Source of the DNA: Asterias amurensis
Lineage: Eukaryota > Echinodermata > Asteroidea > Forcipulatida > Asteriidae
Direction: 5' to 3'
Length of the DNA stretch: 64,000 nt
Assembly: GCF_032118995.1 (NCBI RefSeq)
Contig: NC_092663.1
Coordinates: 5,518,001 to 5,582,000, forward strand
The position numbers were made by a program, and so were the translations under genes. Shown here in pieces: positions 1-11,125 of this stretch (its first letter is position 1; the number at the start of each line of letters is the position of its first letter). The notes beneath the pieces were generated by a model, which saw only the letters and a list, made by a program, of their open reading frames with translations, did not search any database and was not told the origin of the DNA.

Positions 1-842
1 GGTAGGTCCTTACAAGTCTTTTGTGTCTTTACTTCAACTTTTTAGTTTACAGTACTACATCAGTGGAGTTGACCTTGCGATCAAGCTATTTGAGTCAGTT
101 GTCAGAAAACATATTTTATGGAGAACAAAGCCAAAACAGGGTAACAGGGGTCAAATATAAAAAATAAGAAATTAGTAAATTTAGTTAAAGGCAGTGGACA
201 TTGGTAATTACTCAAAATAATTATTAGCATCAAACCTTTCTTGGTGACGAGTAATGGGGAGAGGTTGATGGAATAAAACATTGTGAGAAACGGCTCCCTC
301 TGAAGTGACGTAGTTTTTGAGAAAGAAGTAATTTTCCACGAATTTGATTTCGAGACCTCAAGTGTAGAATTTGAGGTCTCGAAATCAACCATCTAAACGC
401 ACACAACTTCATGTGACAAGGGTGTTTTTTCTTTCATTATTATCTGGCAAGTTCGATGACCGATTGAGCTCAAATTTTCACAGGTGTGTTATTTTATGCG
501 TATGTTGAGATACACCAATTGTGAAGGCTAGTCTTTGACAATTACCAATAGTGTCCACTGGCTTTAAAATGTAACTTATTATATAGTAGCAGCTTCCTTG
601 CTGATAAATAGCATACAAACATTTTTCCTACTTAAGTCTATTTTCAGATTTGTTTGGCCCTTAGAAATATCTGGAAAATTGTGATTAAATAGCCTGGAAT
701 GTATATTACAGACTTCACGGTGTGCACATGTGGGTCAGTCCTTGTACTTTATAAACAATTCCTACTATTTTCCAAGGACCCAATATAATGCCCGCTTATT
801 GTTACTCTATCACCATCCACCTAATTTCTCTTTCCCATGCAG
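1..842 (+). other. SCAP intron, left edge of the window
   Basis: No coding exon is recognisable here. It contains one complete family A MITE (185-567). The open frame from 730 to 842 continues into the exon but lies before the acceptor, so it is read as intron. Confidence 0.6.
185..567. mobile_element. Family A palindromic MITE, complete
   Basis: It starts TTAAAGGCAGTGGACA and ends TGTCCACTGGCTTTAA, so the ends are inverted and framed by TTAA on both sides. The centre holds an inverted pair around TTTCGAGACCTCAAG at about 345-390. There is no coding capacity. The same unit recurs many times in this window. Confidence 0.88.
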
Positions 843-1608
843 CTACTTTAAGACAAGAAGACGTCTAGGAAGTGGTAACACCAGAACACGTCATGGCTCT
901 GGTGGGGGTCTACCCATGAGGCAGCATAGCTGGAGCGATAATATGTCATGTGAGAAGGCCAACTACCCAGTCAATCGCAGAAACGGCCATTTACATAATC
1001 ATATAGATCTCTCAGGAGCTATATCAACTGACTTTGGGTTGAGCTCCGGTGATGCTGGGAATGGCAGTCAGGATGATAGGATGTCATCGGGTGTTTATAG
1101 TGCGTCGCCGGAATCCAGAAGCACAGAGCTGGATGTGAATGGAGGTCTAGGCACACCAAGGAGCTCTGGAAATGGTTATGACTTTAAGACAATAGTGGAT
1201 TCTTATTTGATGCAAACGCAGCAACGCTATGGCACTGCTGATGAGGAGGACGAGGGACTGGATGATGTTTATCAAGACTTGTCATCCCCGCTCCTTAATA
1301 GATCCTCCCAAAACCTAACCACAATCAATGAACTAGGGGGTCATATGAGACCTCGAACTGCCTCGGCTGGGTCCATGGGACTGAGGTACGAACATAATCC
1401 TCAGGATCCGGGAGACCTGAACAAGAGTCCGGCTCAGTGTGTTAATCACAATAGATTCTCATTTGATGAGAGTTTATTGAGGCAGCTTGAAGCGGGTGGA
1501 GATTCAGGGATGACGTCTTCGTTGGTGGGTGTCCCACCGCCTCTCATCTGGTGCATGGAATGTAGTGATCATATGGTAGTAGTGGGATGCAGTAATGGCA
1601 GAATAGAG
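843..1608 (+). CDS. SCAP: SCAP exon: cytosolic loop and first WD40 strand
   Basis: The acceptor is cccatgcag/C and the donor GAG/gtttgt. The open frame runs upstream to 730, but that part is intron. The N-terminal half is polar, rich in Ser/Gly/Asn, with a basic KTRRR start; this fits the poorly conserved loop between the last membrane helix and the propeller. The last 30 residues (PPPLIWCMECSDHMVVVGCSNGRIE, split here only for position) are the first blade. Confidence 0.88.
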
Positions 1609-4600
1609 GTTTGTATACTCTTTAATAGTCAGCTGTTTTGTTTTTTATTATCCCTGTATTTTGTATTGTTCTTTTTTTATGCCAAATTACTAACTTCTAA
1701 TGATAATTTGATAACCAGAGGGTTTATCTATAGATTAATTAAACTGACTGTGCAAATTTTGTCATATCCTTTAGTTATGGGATCCCAGTAATGGATTCCT
1801 CCTAGGTTCTTATGAGGACAATCCCATCGGAGCAACAGGTCTATGCATCGCTGGATCCCACCTCGTTATTGCTCGACTCAACGGTACCCTAGAGTTCCTA
1901 GAACTTGTTACTCATCACTCAGTTCATATCAATCAAGCTCTCTTCAATGACCATCTTGCAGAAGGCAACAGAGGTACGTTCAAACTAAAGCTTTACCCAT
2001 ACTTCTTTTATCCACGACTATTGCCCTACTAGAAATATTGGCTCTGGCTCGAAAAACCTTCTCACTCCTTTTCCAGCCCCCCCCAAAGCTTACGAGCAAA
2101 GGGCTTTTTCAGGTTGCATCTCCTGAACTCTGGAATTCACTCCCGAGTAGTTTAAAAGAAAGCTCCTACCTGGAACAATTTAGGTCTAATTTGAAGACAT
2201 ATCTTTTATGAAACGACTTGTATTTTTCATTGTTTGCATTTTGTTCTCTGTATTTTCTGTAATTGTTGTATTCAACAGTCCTGTTTTTTTTTTTACTCTT
2301 TACTTTCCTAAAGCGCTTTGAGACTTCATTGTAATTTTGCTCTACAAAAAAACTGTTCATTGTTGTTATTATTATTGTCCCATTTAAAAGTTATTTTTTC
2401 ATTTATGTTTTAATCTTTCTTGCATGCTCTTGTATGTGTATTTGTAATACTATGATGGCTGTTAGCATGTATTGATATATTTACATGTATGTATTTTTTT
2501 TACATTTCAATTTATTGTTGTTCAGCTGGAGAGGAGAGCCTTTAGACAGGAACTGTGTTTCTTTTAGGCATTCTTTCGGGCTCCAGCTGTTTCTTTTCCT
2601 TCCTCTGTGTTTTAATTGCTCATTGATGTATCTTTTGTTGCTTTTAGTGTAGCATTAAATAATAAAATGTCGCATGCAGACATTTTAGCCAAACCTATGT
2701 TTGAAAGTTTGGCACATAGCAACTAACATTCAATGACTTTGTATTGACATTACAGGTAAGCTTCGGAGTTGGTCTACATCTGATTTTGTGCCTCTAGGGG
2801 GCGCTGTATTCTGCTCACGGCAAGCTTCAGTACAGGCCCATCAGCAGCCTATTAATGATGTACAAGTTGCTAGGGACCAGGCAGTGACAGCTAGTCAAGA
2901 TCATACACTAAAGGTTGGTTAGCCGACAGTGTTTTTCCTCATCAGTGGTCCGCTGGCCAAATGCCCGTTAAAACACCGAGGACCAGTCGATATTCTAGTG
3001 GTCAGACTGGCTTATTAGTTCGTTCTTAAAAAGCATCACAATTTTCATTTGAAGTATTAGACCTAGTGAAAAAGCTGGTTTCCATTTATCTCCCTTTTCC
3101 TGCAAAATTGCTGCCAAGGTGGTCCAGTAGCATGCATTGCAGTTTCAGTTGAGCTACTTTTCTGAAAGAGTGTGTACTCTTTCTTCTTTATTCAGGTTTT
3201 TAAGATTGGAAGATTCCCTTTGTTGCAGTGTGGCTACTTTTCTTAAAGAGTGTGTACTGTTTCTTCTTTTTTCAGGTTTTAAGATTGGAGTATTCCCTTT
3301 GTTGCAGTTGAGCTAATTTTCTTAAAGAGTGTGTATCATTTCTTCTTTATTCAGGTTTTCAGATTGGAGGATTCCCTTTGTACATACACATTACGTGGCC
3401 ACACAGGCAGTGTAACAACCCTCTACGTAGATAAGGTAGGTTGATGAAATCTAAAACTTAGTACAATGTTTTATTTAATATCCCTACATGAACTGCCGTC
3501 GACTTCACAAAGAGTTAGGACTCGTCTTATCTCGAGTTAGGACGAGTAACTCGTCCTAACTAAGGATTAATCTTAAGGTCTGCATGCTACAGTGCAGGAC
3601 TCGGACTCGTCCTAAGTCCTAAGATTAGTCTTAAGTTAGGAAGAGTTTTGTGAAATCGATGGCTCGCCAATAGGGATAGGCCAACTGATTGCAATTTTTA
3701 TTCCATTTGCTTTTCTTTTTTACTGTTGTGTATTTTAAATCAAATTGCTATTCCTGCTTATATTTTTATTCTGTGTATGTATTTGACTGCACAACGCTTT
3801 GAAACAGTGTTAAAGCGCTTTATTAATGCAGCTATGGTTCAGTTCTATTTCTAAAATGTTCCCCTTTTTGAATCCTTGTTTCATGTCTTACTTGTATACC
3901 TAAAAGGGATTGCTCCTGTGGAGAGTGATTTGGTTCGCTTTTGGGCAATCCCAATGTATCTAATTGTTTTCCATACATTTCTTGTCATTGTTTCTGTGTG
4001 TGTTTTTGATGTTTTTAAAGCCTGGACGAATAATAAATAATTTTCCCTTGTACTTGTAGCACAACTCTTACCAGATAGCGAGTGGATCGGATGACGGTAT
4101 GGTGAGACTGTGGGACACTCTTACCGGTGCGTGTCTCCATTCACTGTGGGGGCACGTCAGTACGGTGCTTTCAGTCACGCTGAGTCAGGAACATGTAATC
4201 AGTGTTGGAATGGATAACAGACTGTGTGTCTGGAAGCGCAGGAGAGGACGTATGATACATGTCATTCAACTGGTAAGGTCATAGGTAGTCACAGATGATT
4301 TGAGAAGGACTCCAAAGATTCCACTTCAGTTTTGTGATCCTCTCATATTCCTTTTTCAGGTGTGGCGGAAGTGATAGGAGTGTACTGTTTGGTTTGGGTG
4401 TACATGTATACACACAAATTTACCCAAACCTTATAGTGTTGTAGCATTGTGTCCCCCATATCTTGAAAAGGCTTTTAGACAGAGTCCTTAGGAAAATAGG
4501 GGAATAAACTTACAAATCTGTGACCTTAGGCTGGGTCGGAAAAAGCACTTTTACAGAAAGCTGAGAATTGTGATCTTGCATGATATATATTGTCATGCTT

Positions 4601-6266
4601 AAAAATGTATCTAAACCTGACTCATGTACTTAATTGTTATCTCTAAATTGTATTGGTTGTATCATTTCTCATTTTGTCTACTTCGTTTTATATTTAGGCT
4701 AATTATTGCCATTGTTTCTTAACTCTGAAATTCTTTCTCACTGTCTACTTTGTTTAACTCTTCACAGTTTTATATTTCTTTATTCTACCATTAAAGGAAC
4801 ACGTTGCCTTGGATCGGACGAGTTGGTCTATTAAAAGCGTTTGAAACCGTTTGTTATGAAATGCATATGGTTAGAAAGATGTTTTAAAAGTAGAATATAA
4901 TGATCCACACAAGTATCACTCGAAACTGCACGGTTTTCCTTTTACGTCGCGAACTATCACGGTCGGCCATTTATGGGAGTCAAAATTTTGACTCCCATAA
5001 ATGGCCGACCGTGTTAGTCGACAGGGTAAAAAGAAAACCACACAATTTCGAGGCATATTTGTGTAGATCATTGTATTCTACTTTAACAATATCTTTCTAA
5101 CCATATACATTTTACAACAAATGGTTACAGAACGATTTTTCAAAGACCAACTCGACCGATCCAAGGCAGCGTGTTCCTTTAAGGTTGTTTATCCTAATCT
5201 GTTTTGTATTAATGTAACGGGCACATTTATCACAAGCCTTAGATTATAGGATGATGCCTCCCTGTGCAAATGTGGAATTAAATGTTCTATTGAATTGTAT
5301 TGAATAGAATTGTAAGCGCATAATTTGGCAGTTAGCAGAGTCATGAAAATGGGTCCTAATGTTATGGGTTGTTTTGACTGTACATGTAGATGCATGGTAT
5401 ATGTACTTATAGTTGGTCGCTCAAAACATTTTGGCCCCTAGTTGTCTATTTCCATGATTTATTGTTTCTATTATTGTTATTTTTAATTTTTGTTTTTATT
5501 ATTTACTTAATTGTTTATATTGTTAATTCTTATTTTTATTTTAACATAAAGTATATTTTTTTATTATTTATGTTTACTTATTTATTTCCTCTTCTTACTA
5601 AAATAAAAACTATTTTTTCGCACTTATATTACTTACTATTTATCTCAGGCCTACTCACTTATTTGTTTATTTTCTATTGCTTACTTTTTTTTGTCTGGTT
5701 TAATTATTCATTTATCAGTTTTGTTTGTTTTGGTCAAATAATTAATAATAATACATGTTCAAATAATAATTCTAATCTATCTCGTTCTGGCTACAGGACC
5801 CAGGATGTAGTGGTACAGTTGTCTCTTTATCCAATGTTCTCATGGTCACAGGTGGACAGGTAAGATATTACGTCTTCTTTGTAGATGTCAAACTTATTTT
5901 CTGAAATTATTTTAAATCACTGTTTTTTCCCCACACTGAAAAAAATATTATTTCTGTGAATTGTGGGGGACTGCCCCCAATCTGCCGAGCTCCTATCCGC
6001 AGGACATTACGTTACTTCTTATTTTTTTTCCACCATGCACACCTTCAAACATCACTTACATTTTAATGGTTGATTTTTTCTTACAGGGCTATTTAGCAGT
6101 GTGGGACATCATTAATGGAGAGCCATTACGTGTGGTGGAGCTAGGAGGGGGTGAACAAGCAGTACGACAGATTGTAGTCACAGAACAAGGCAAAGCCGTC
6201 GTCTGTGACTACGGCAACGATCTACGATTGGTCACATTCCCTACAGAGCTCAAGAAAACTGACTGA
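843..6266 (+). CDS. SCAP: SCAP (SREBP cleavage-activating protein), 3' part, seven coding exons
   Basis: Coding exons 843-1608, 1775-1973, 2756-2913, 3355-3435, 4060-4272, 5797-5859 and 6087-6266 all have AG/GT borders and compatible phases (2,0,1,0,0,0,0). Joined, they give the end of the membrane-proximal cytosolic loop and then the C-terminal WD40 propeller. Residues matching vertebrate SCAP in order include GYDF in the loop, VVGCSNGRIE, VIARLNGTLEF, TASQDHTLKVFRLEDS, ASGSDDGMVRLWDTLTG, VTGGQ and the C-terminal ..LKKTD (LEKLD in human, from memory). In the known family, SCAP carries SREBP from ER to Golgi when sterol is low, and this WD40 domain binds the SREBP C-terminal domain. The eight-helix sterol-sensing part must be encoded left of base 1. 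Stop TGA is at 6264-6266. Identity is strong because blade order and splice phase agree throughout. Confidence 0.93.
1775..1973 (+). CDS. SCAP: SCAP exon: WD40 blade with IARLNGTLEF
   Basis: The acceptor is ctttag/TTATGG and the donor AGAG/gtacgt. It encodes LWDPSNGFLLGSYEDNPIG followed by GLCIAGSHLVIARLNGTLEF. The frame is not open at its ends, so a simple ORF scan misses it. It enters in phase 0 and leaves in phase 1. Confidence 0.88.
2037..2380 (+). mobile_element. 3' end of a non-LTR retrotransposon (CR1/L2/Jockey-like), degraded
   Basis: Bases 2110-2209 translate to QVASPELWNSLPSSLKESS and then YLEQFRSNLKTYLL followed by TGA. This is the usual C-terminal end of a CR1/L2-type ORF2 (xLWNSLPxxLK..F+xxLKxYL). 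It is followed by the typical tail AAAGCGCTTTGAGACTT and a TTGTTATTATTATTG run. Only the end of the element remains, in a SCAP intron. Confidence 0.8.
2756..2913 (+). CDS. SCAP: SCAP exon: AHQQPI..TASQDHTLK blade
   Basis: The acceptor is gacattacag/GT and the donor CTAAAG/gttggt. It encodes a short linker and then VQAHQQPINDVQVARD and AVTASQDHTLK, matching the human AHQKPITALKAAAG..VTGSQDHTLR block. The split glycine codon joins correctly to the previous exon. Confidence 0.9.
3147..3384 (+). repeat. Three tandem copies of a splice acceptor plus exon start (period 79-80 bp)
   Basis: Units begin near 3147, 3226 and 3305. Each holds CTACTTTTCTTAAAGAG, a pyrimidine tract, TTTATTCAG or its variant, and the first about 30 bases of the following SCAP exon. 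Acceptor AGs lie at 3194-3195, 3274-3275 and 3353-3354. Only the third leads into a full open exon. Copy 1 has an extra T and copy 2 meets TGA after 11 codons. Confidence 0.9.
3355..3435 (+). CDS. SCAP: SCAP exon: VFRLEDSLCTYTLRGHTG
   Basis: This is an exon of 27 codons, phase 0 at both ends, acceptor ttcag/GTTTTC and donor GATAAG/gtaggt. It encodes VFRLEDSLCTYTLRGHTGS and then VTTLYVDK. The acceptor and first 30 bases of this exon are also present in two decayed upstream tandem copies (see repeat 3147-3384). Confidence 0.92.
3500..3660. mobile_element. Family D foldback MITE (AGTTAGGAC type)
   Basis: Ends are TTCACAAAGAGTTAGGAC on the left and AAGAGTTTTGTGAAATCG on the right. The interior is made of repeated inverted and direct copies of TTAGGACGAG and CTCGTCCTAA. 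It is short, non-coding and lies in a SCAP intron. Confidence 0.75.
3690..3845 (+). repeat. Retroposon 3' tail
   Basis: It ends CAACGCTTTGAAACAGTG, then AAAGCGCTTTATTAATG. This is the conserved hairpin-like tail seen at the ends of CR1/L2 LINEs and the SINEs that use them. No coding part is visible. Confidence 0.5.
4060..4272 (+). CDS. SCAP: SCAP exon: SGSDDGMVRLWDTLTG blade
   Basis: The acceptor is cttgtag/CACAAC and the donor CAACTG/gtaagg; 71 codons, phase 0. It contains two canonical WD repeats ending in RLWD and LCVWK, with a basic KRRRGR stretch where human has DRSTG. Confidence 0.92.
4791..5182. mobile_element. Family C palindromic MITE, copy 1
   Basis: It runs from TTAAAGGAACACGTTGCCTTGG to GCAGCGTGTTCCTTTAA. 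The two halves are inverted over nearly the whole length. Bases 4958-5013 form a perfect 56-bp palindrome centred on AAAATTTT. It lies in a SCAP intron. Other copies are at 28011 and 49514. Confidence 0.92.
5183..5796 (+). other. SCAP intron remainder
   Basis: Very AT-rich; it holds a degenerate TATTGAATTGTATTGAATAG run near 5285-5310 and a long T/A-rich open frame (5390-5796) that is intron read-through. No gene is seen. Confidence 0.55.
5797..5859 (+). CDS. SCAP: SCAP exon: GCSGTVVSLSNVLMVTGGQ
   Basis: A 21-codon exon, phase 0, acceptor ggctacag/GACCCA and donor GGACAG/gtaaga. It matches the human [20 protein letters not shown] segment. Confidence 0.9.
6087..6266 (+). CDS. SCAP: SCAP terminal exon and stop codon
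   Basis: The acceptor is ttcttacag/GGCTAT. It encodes GYLAVWDIINGEPLRVVEL, then RQIVV, VVCDYGNDLRLVTFP and the end LKKTD followed by TGA. This is the last blade and C-terminus of SCAP. Confidence 0.93.
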   Translation, partial: GYLAVWDIINGEPLRVVELGGGEQAVRQIVVTEQGKAVVCDYGNDLRLVTFPTELKKTD

Positions 6267-6714
6267 TGTTGCCGATCTTCTCTGGAACACTCCTCAAACA
6301 CTGCCCAAATAGTTGTATACCCCAGTCAGGACTGTGGCCTATGACGGCATGGAATGGTACATCAGTTTAATCTCCTGAATGAGGTAATTTACCTCTAAGC
6401 ATCCTGAACAGGGGATATAACCAAAAGTGTTTACTCGTATCAGGAGATGTTTTTGTACAGCTTGTCACTTGCGTAAGCAGTCTAGCCTTTTCAAAGTTTA
6501 ATTTGCCATATTAATTTGCCAAATTAAGAACAAACTTTCATCAAAGCTGCTCTTAAAACAGCACCATTTTTCAGAATGTTTATTGAACAGGACTAAGTTT
6601 GCGGCTTGTAATGTAGGGTGCACTGATTGCAAATGGTTCTTTTAAATTCTTTTTATAACATGCCATGATTTAGGAACAATGTTGGCTTTGAAGCACCAGC
6701 AAAGCAGCATGCTA

Positions 6715-7099
6715 TTAAAGGCAGTGGACACTATTGGTAATTATTCAAAATAATTATTAGTATAAAACCTTGCTTGGAAACGAGTAATGGGGAGAGATTG
6801 AAAGTATAAAACATTGTGATAAACGGTTCTCTCTGAAGTTGCGTAGTTTTCAAGAAAAAGGTAATTTTCTGCGAATTTGATTTTGAGACCTCAAGTTTAG
6901 AACTTGAGGTCTCGAAATCAACCATCTTAACGCACACAACTTTGGGTGTAAGGGTTATTTTTCTTTCGTTATTATCTCGCAAGTTCGATGACCGATTGAG
7001 CTCAAATTTTCACAGGTTTGTTATTTTATGCATACGTTGAGATACACCAACTGTGAAGGCTAGTCTTGGACAATTACCAATAGTGTCCACTGGCTTGAA
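6715..7099. mobile_element. Family A MITE, complete
   Basis: Left end TTAAAGGCAGTGGACACTATTGG and right end CCAATAGTGTCCACTGGCTTGAA, central hairpin GAGACCTCAAG/CTTGAGGTCTC. The right TTAA has decayed to TTGA. Confidence 0.88.
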
Positions 7100-7426
7100 A
7101 GTATATACCTTGAATGGGGCATATTTTGGGGGTTTCAGATTTCTGAATGAAGGATTTCGGTTTTTATCCTGAATGGGATATCGTGCAGAGAAAGCTCCTT
7201 AACCATCCATGGTTTTAGTCCCCATGTTACTTTAACATGACAGAAACCAAATGGTGTTTCTCTTGTTATAGTTATACTAAGGTGCCCCTTAGTCAACCTT
7301 TGCTTCGCTTTGGTTGATGATAAGGTATTAATAGGTTATAGTTGAGATTTTTTCACATTTGAAGAAAATTTTATATTTTGCCCACCAATTGTAAATTTAC
7401 GGGACGTATCTCTAATCTGGTCCCCT

Positions 7427-7457
7427 GTCTTCTTTACCCGCAAGGGTAAAGACAGGC
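7427..7457. repeat. Short hairpin CCTGTCTT..AAGACAGG
   Basis: Arms TCTTTACCC and GGGTAAAGA flank GCAA. A similar hairpin, CCTGTCTTTATCC/GATAAAGACAGG, is at 22532-22559, so this is a dispersed foldback motif. Confidence 0.55.
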
Positions 7458-8298
7458 ACTGGTCTTACACAGGCCCAATAATAATCAGTGGATTAACTTA
7501 CAGTGAAGTAAGCTTTCTATATTGGGCTACTCCGAAGTGACGTAATTTGTCAGCTACATACAAGAGCAGTTTATTTAACTGTGCTTTCATATGCATGTAA
7601 TCATGTGTAATGTGCGTACACATGTAAATGGATGCGAGGTCAACGATAACCTGGCAAGATCTTGCCAGGTACTTAAGGCTAATATCTGGCGTTATTAACA
7701 AGCCTCAAAGTGTGACGTCAGATGTTCTATCTCTTTGTTTACCACCAGTTCTTTTCAGAACTAACACTGCTCAAAACGAGATTCACATGGTGTTATCGCA
7801 AACCTTTCTTTCACTATAGTTATACTTCCACCGACCATGCAAAGTTTAAAATCCTACTAACCATCTTTTGCTTTGAAGCAACCCTTGAAAATAGTACAGG
7901 ACTCTAGATGGCAGCACACTTGGCAGGTAAAAATCAGCGCAAAAATCAGCGCATGATCAGAACTAAGAGAAGAATGGAAATTTTTTTGAGGAGACTTCTG
8001 ACTTGTAGCATTCTACAAAGCCTCCATTAATCCTTGGTGATTTACTTTGTAGTAATTGTGGGAAATTTTGTAACAGAGTAACATTGTATTCAGCTGAAAA
8101 GTGCAATCTACAAATATTGGTTTTCCCAGAAAGAATTGGTAAAACAAATCTGTTAGCCTTTAAAACAAAGTTACCTTCAGCGTGAGAATACAGTAGAATT
8201 GTGTCTCTTTCTTGCCTTTTTAACTTAAATTTCTGTCTTTAAAATAATGGGAAGATTGTTGTCCAACTGTATATTATGATCATGATGCGTATTGGGCT

Positions 8299-8862
8299 GA
8301 TTTCACAAAGCACTACAGCTGTGTTCCCATTGAACAGAAAAGTCGCGGTATTTTAACAAAAACGGCTTCAGATTCATCTCGAGATGAGTTGTTGATAGTG
8401 CCAAAGGTGTTTGTATTGTGCCATTACACTCTGCCTAGCAATTGAGATTGAAAAGCAGTTAAAGGGAAAGTACATGTTTGGTAATTGTCAAAGACCGGTC
8501 TTCTCACTTGGTGTATCCCATCATAAACGTTAAACAACAAGCCTGTGAAAATTTAGGCTCAATCGGTCATCGAAGTTGCGAGAAAATTATGGGTAAAAAA
8601 CACCCTTGTTGGATGAATTTGTGTGCTTTCAGATAGGAATAAAGATTTCTAGCTTGAAGTCTTATTATTTTAGTGAGAAATTACTTCTTTCTCAAAAACT
8701 ATGTTACTTCCGAGGGAGTTGTTTCCCACTATGTTTGTTACTATTAACAGCTTTCCAATACTCGTTACCAAGTCAGTTTTTAAGTTAGTATTTGTTTTGA
8801 GTAACTACATGTACCAAACATGTACCTTCCCTTTAAGATCAATCTTAGCTCTTTGTGAAATC
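8299..8862. mobile_element. Family D element interrupted by a family A-like MITE (nested)
   Basis: The outer ends are GATTTCACAAAG at 8299-8310 and CTTTGTGAAATC at 8851-8862. Between them, 8459-8836 is a family A relative with ends TTAAAGGGAAAGTACATGTTTGG and ACATGTACCTTCCCTTTAA. Removing the insert and one TTAA restores ...GCAGTTAAGATCAATCTTAG, like the family D interior at about 3563-3575. Confidence 0.78.
8459..8836. mobile_element. Family A' MITE (GGGAAAGTACATG ends)
   Basis: The interior matches family A (CTGTGAAAATTTAGGCTCAATC, TCGAAGTTGCGAG, ACTTCTTTCTCAAAAACTATG) but the terminal 20 bp differ. Flanked by TTAA on both sides. Confidence 0.82.
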
Positions 8863-9722
8863 AAGGAATAATACTGAGCACAACTTGTTCAAAGACCAGT
8901 GTCCCTGGAAATTAATGCAGTTTGAAGTACTTTTAAATTTCAACAAAATAAGGATTTGGCTCAAAGGTTGACAGTAACTAAACATCTCTTGGGTTATATA
9001 AATTGGGTTATATAAACAAGTTAACTGGTAATCTCGACCTACTCCTTGTGGTAACTAGATTAACAGTTTTATAGTATGCTTTAACTTTGTAAACCATCCT
9101 TTATTTGGGGTTCTTATTCATGTTATAAAACCGTGTAATCTTTTTTTAGGTTGCATACTTTGGTTGCACTATGAATTGGTAAAGAAAAGATTATGTGTCA
9201 TTTGAATGATAAAGTATTAGGTATATTACTCTACAATGCAGATTTATTTCAGCTTTTCTGGGCTTTTATTAACAATACTATTTCATTTTTAGAGATGTGC
9301 CATTAGCAAAGAATATTTATTTCTTTTGAATAATTTAGAGAATAATTTTATACTTTTTTTTTTACCTATGTGTGGCTTGAACATTTTTTATTTTAAAGTA
9401 GAATATAACAACTTTTAATGTATATTTTCATGAAATGGTTTTTGGCCATAAAAACGAAGATAAAGCTTCAGTTGAAAGTTGAAAGTTATTCAGTATTCGG
9501 CAAGGAGATTTTTTCCCAAAGGAAAGCCTGAAACGTAACAAAAAGGGAAAAGATTAAATTTCTTCATATTCTGGCTGGTCTGTTGAATAAGTTCAGTTGA
9601 TGGTTATCTGACTGATTCTACACACTTTACAATAGCAGAAACGCCCCCTAACGGTTGAATAGTTGCTGCGTGGGTTGCGTGAGTGTACATGTATGTGCAT
9701 GTACATCACGTATAGGGCTTAT

Positions 9723-9770
9723 GGTTTTACCAATTCAAGGTTTTACCAATTCAAGGTTTTACCAATTCAA
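9723..9770 (+). repeat. Three tandem copies of GGTTTTACCAATTCAA
   Basis: A 16-bp unit is repeated three times without visible change. No function apparent. Confidence 0.85.
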
Positions 9771-10916
9771 CTACTTGTAAAAGACTAGCTTGCGGAGCAT
9801 GCAATCAGCTTTTACAACATTGGACAGTCATGGCAGTAGTACATTGCTTGTAGATCCTTCATTTGTACTGCAAGTTTCTGGACAGTTTATATTTCAGTTG
9901 AGTATTGGGTAATGTTGTGTAACATTTCTCATAGCTGTGTGGGGTCCATATGGAAGCCCATCCTGCAATATCCTAACTGAAATTTCTTATCAATATGATC
10001 AATACATAATATGCACTGATCAAAACTAATGAATTATTAATAAGCTGTGGGCATGATTTACATATGATGAATATTCATGTAATGATTTCACAGGCTATTT
10101 GACCAATATGTGTACAACTAATTATTGAAGAGTAAGAATATCGATGAGTTTGTATTTTTGTGTGTAGTTGAGGTGAGAGGTTAATGTATATTTTATTAAC
10201 CTTTATTGGGTGCTGCTGGGCGTTAGGTTTTTTTTGTGATTTAATAGTTGAGAAACCTGTGGGCAAGGAGGGTATTCGTAGCTTGGACTAAAAACTGATG
10301 TTTTTTAATCTGCAGTCAAAGGCAACTTTCACAGGTAACTTTCACAGGCAACTTGGAGGCAACCAACTGCAGTGTATGCTAAAGGGCTTTATATAAAAAG
10401 CATACAGGAAAAGGTTTTCCGACTTTTACATTGTAGTGTACTACAGGCAGACAGGTATTGGGAGGTGGGCACTGTCACCAAAAACACCCCTCCCTCTCTC
10501 TCTAACTATTAAAAACTTGTTTGATTGAAGCCTTTATTTGTGGTGCAACAAAAAATACAATGATGGGTAGTAGACAAATCTAGATTCTTTGCGATTTGAA
10601 GCTTTTTGTTACTCAACTCTCAAACCTGTAGAGGATGTCAGGCAGTTGGACTCGAGCCCAACTAGGTCTGGTTTTGGAGGTTTTTGAAATGATTTTTTTA
10701 TGTAATTGTGGTACTTGGTTAACATCAAGATCAAAAATACCTTCCATTCCACTCAACAAATAATTTGGTCTCGCATTATTTTTTGTTGTTAAAATAGAAT
10801 TGTAAGTACTTTTTATACAAGAAAGAAAAGAATGATTTGTAATATTCTGGACATTCTGTGGTGTTGGAATTATTTAAAGATTGACAGAGCCAAATGAAAT
10901 GTACATATTGCATGTG

Positions 10917-10934
10917 AATAAATGTAGAAATAAA
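10917..10934 (+). other. Candidate SCAP poly(A) signals
   Basis: Two AATAAA hexamers lie within 18 bases in a T/A-rich stretch, on the plus strand upstream of the convergent ACBP gene. Confidence 0.4.
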
Positions 10935-11125
10935 AATGTAAACTATTATTGTGGATTTCTGTTTTATTTGAGTTTCAGTTCAAGATGTAGAACAAAGAAA
11001 CATTCAAGCAGGTTTTTTTTTCATGTACATGTGCTGCATCATTTTGAAACTCCTTGCCTGGGATAGGTTTCCCTCCATCTAACAATCTAGAGCAAGTTCG
11101 AGTGAGCACCATGGTTCACTTAAGG

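Larger units (their letters stand above)
6267..10934 (+). other. Probable long SCAP 3' UTR and intergenic sequence
   Basis: No supported gene. AT-rich, with MITE copies at 6715-7099 and 8299-8862 and short hairpins at 7286-7326 and 7427-7457. Two AATAAA hexamers at 10917-10922 and 10929-10934 are the best paired candidates for the SCAP cleavage signal. That would make a UTR of about 4.6 kb; an earlier end cannot be excluded. Confidence 0.4.

Noticed and set aside
730..842. N-terminal extension MGQSLYFINNSYYF before the SCAP exon
   Set aside because: It lies upstream of a good acceptor (cccatgcag) and has no counterpart in SCAP; read as intron.
4900..5100. MIHTSITRNCTVF-type frames at 4900, 28102 (reversed) and 49623
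   Set aside because: Translations of the family C palindrome, not conserved as protein.
5390..5863. 157-codon Phe/Leu/Tyr-rich open frame that looks like a membrane protein
   Set aside because: A T-rich intron translated in one frame; its end overlaps a SCAP exon in a different frame.
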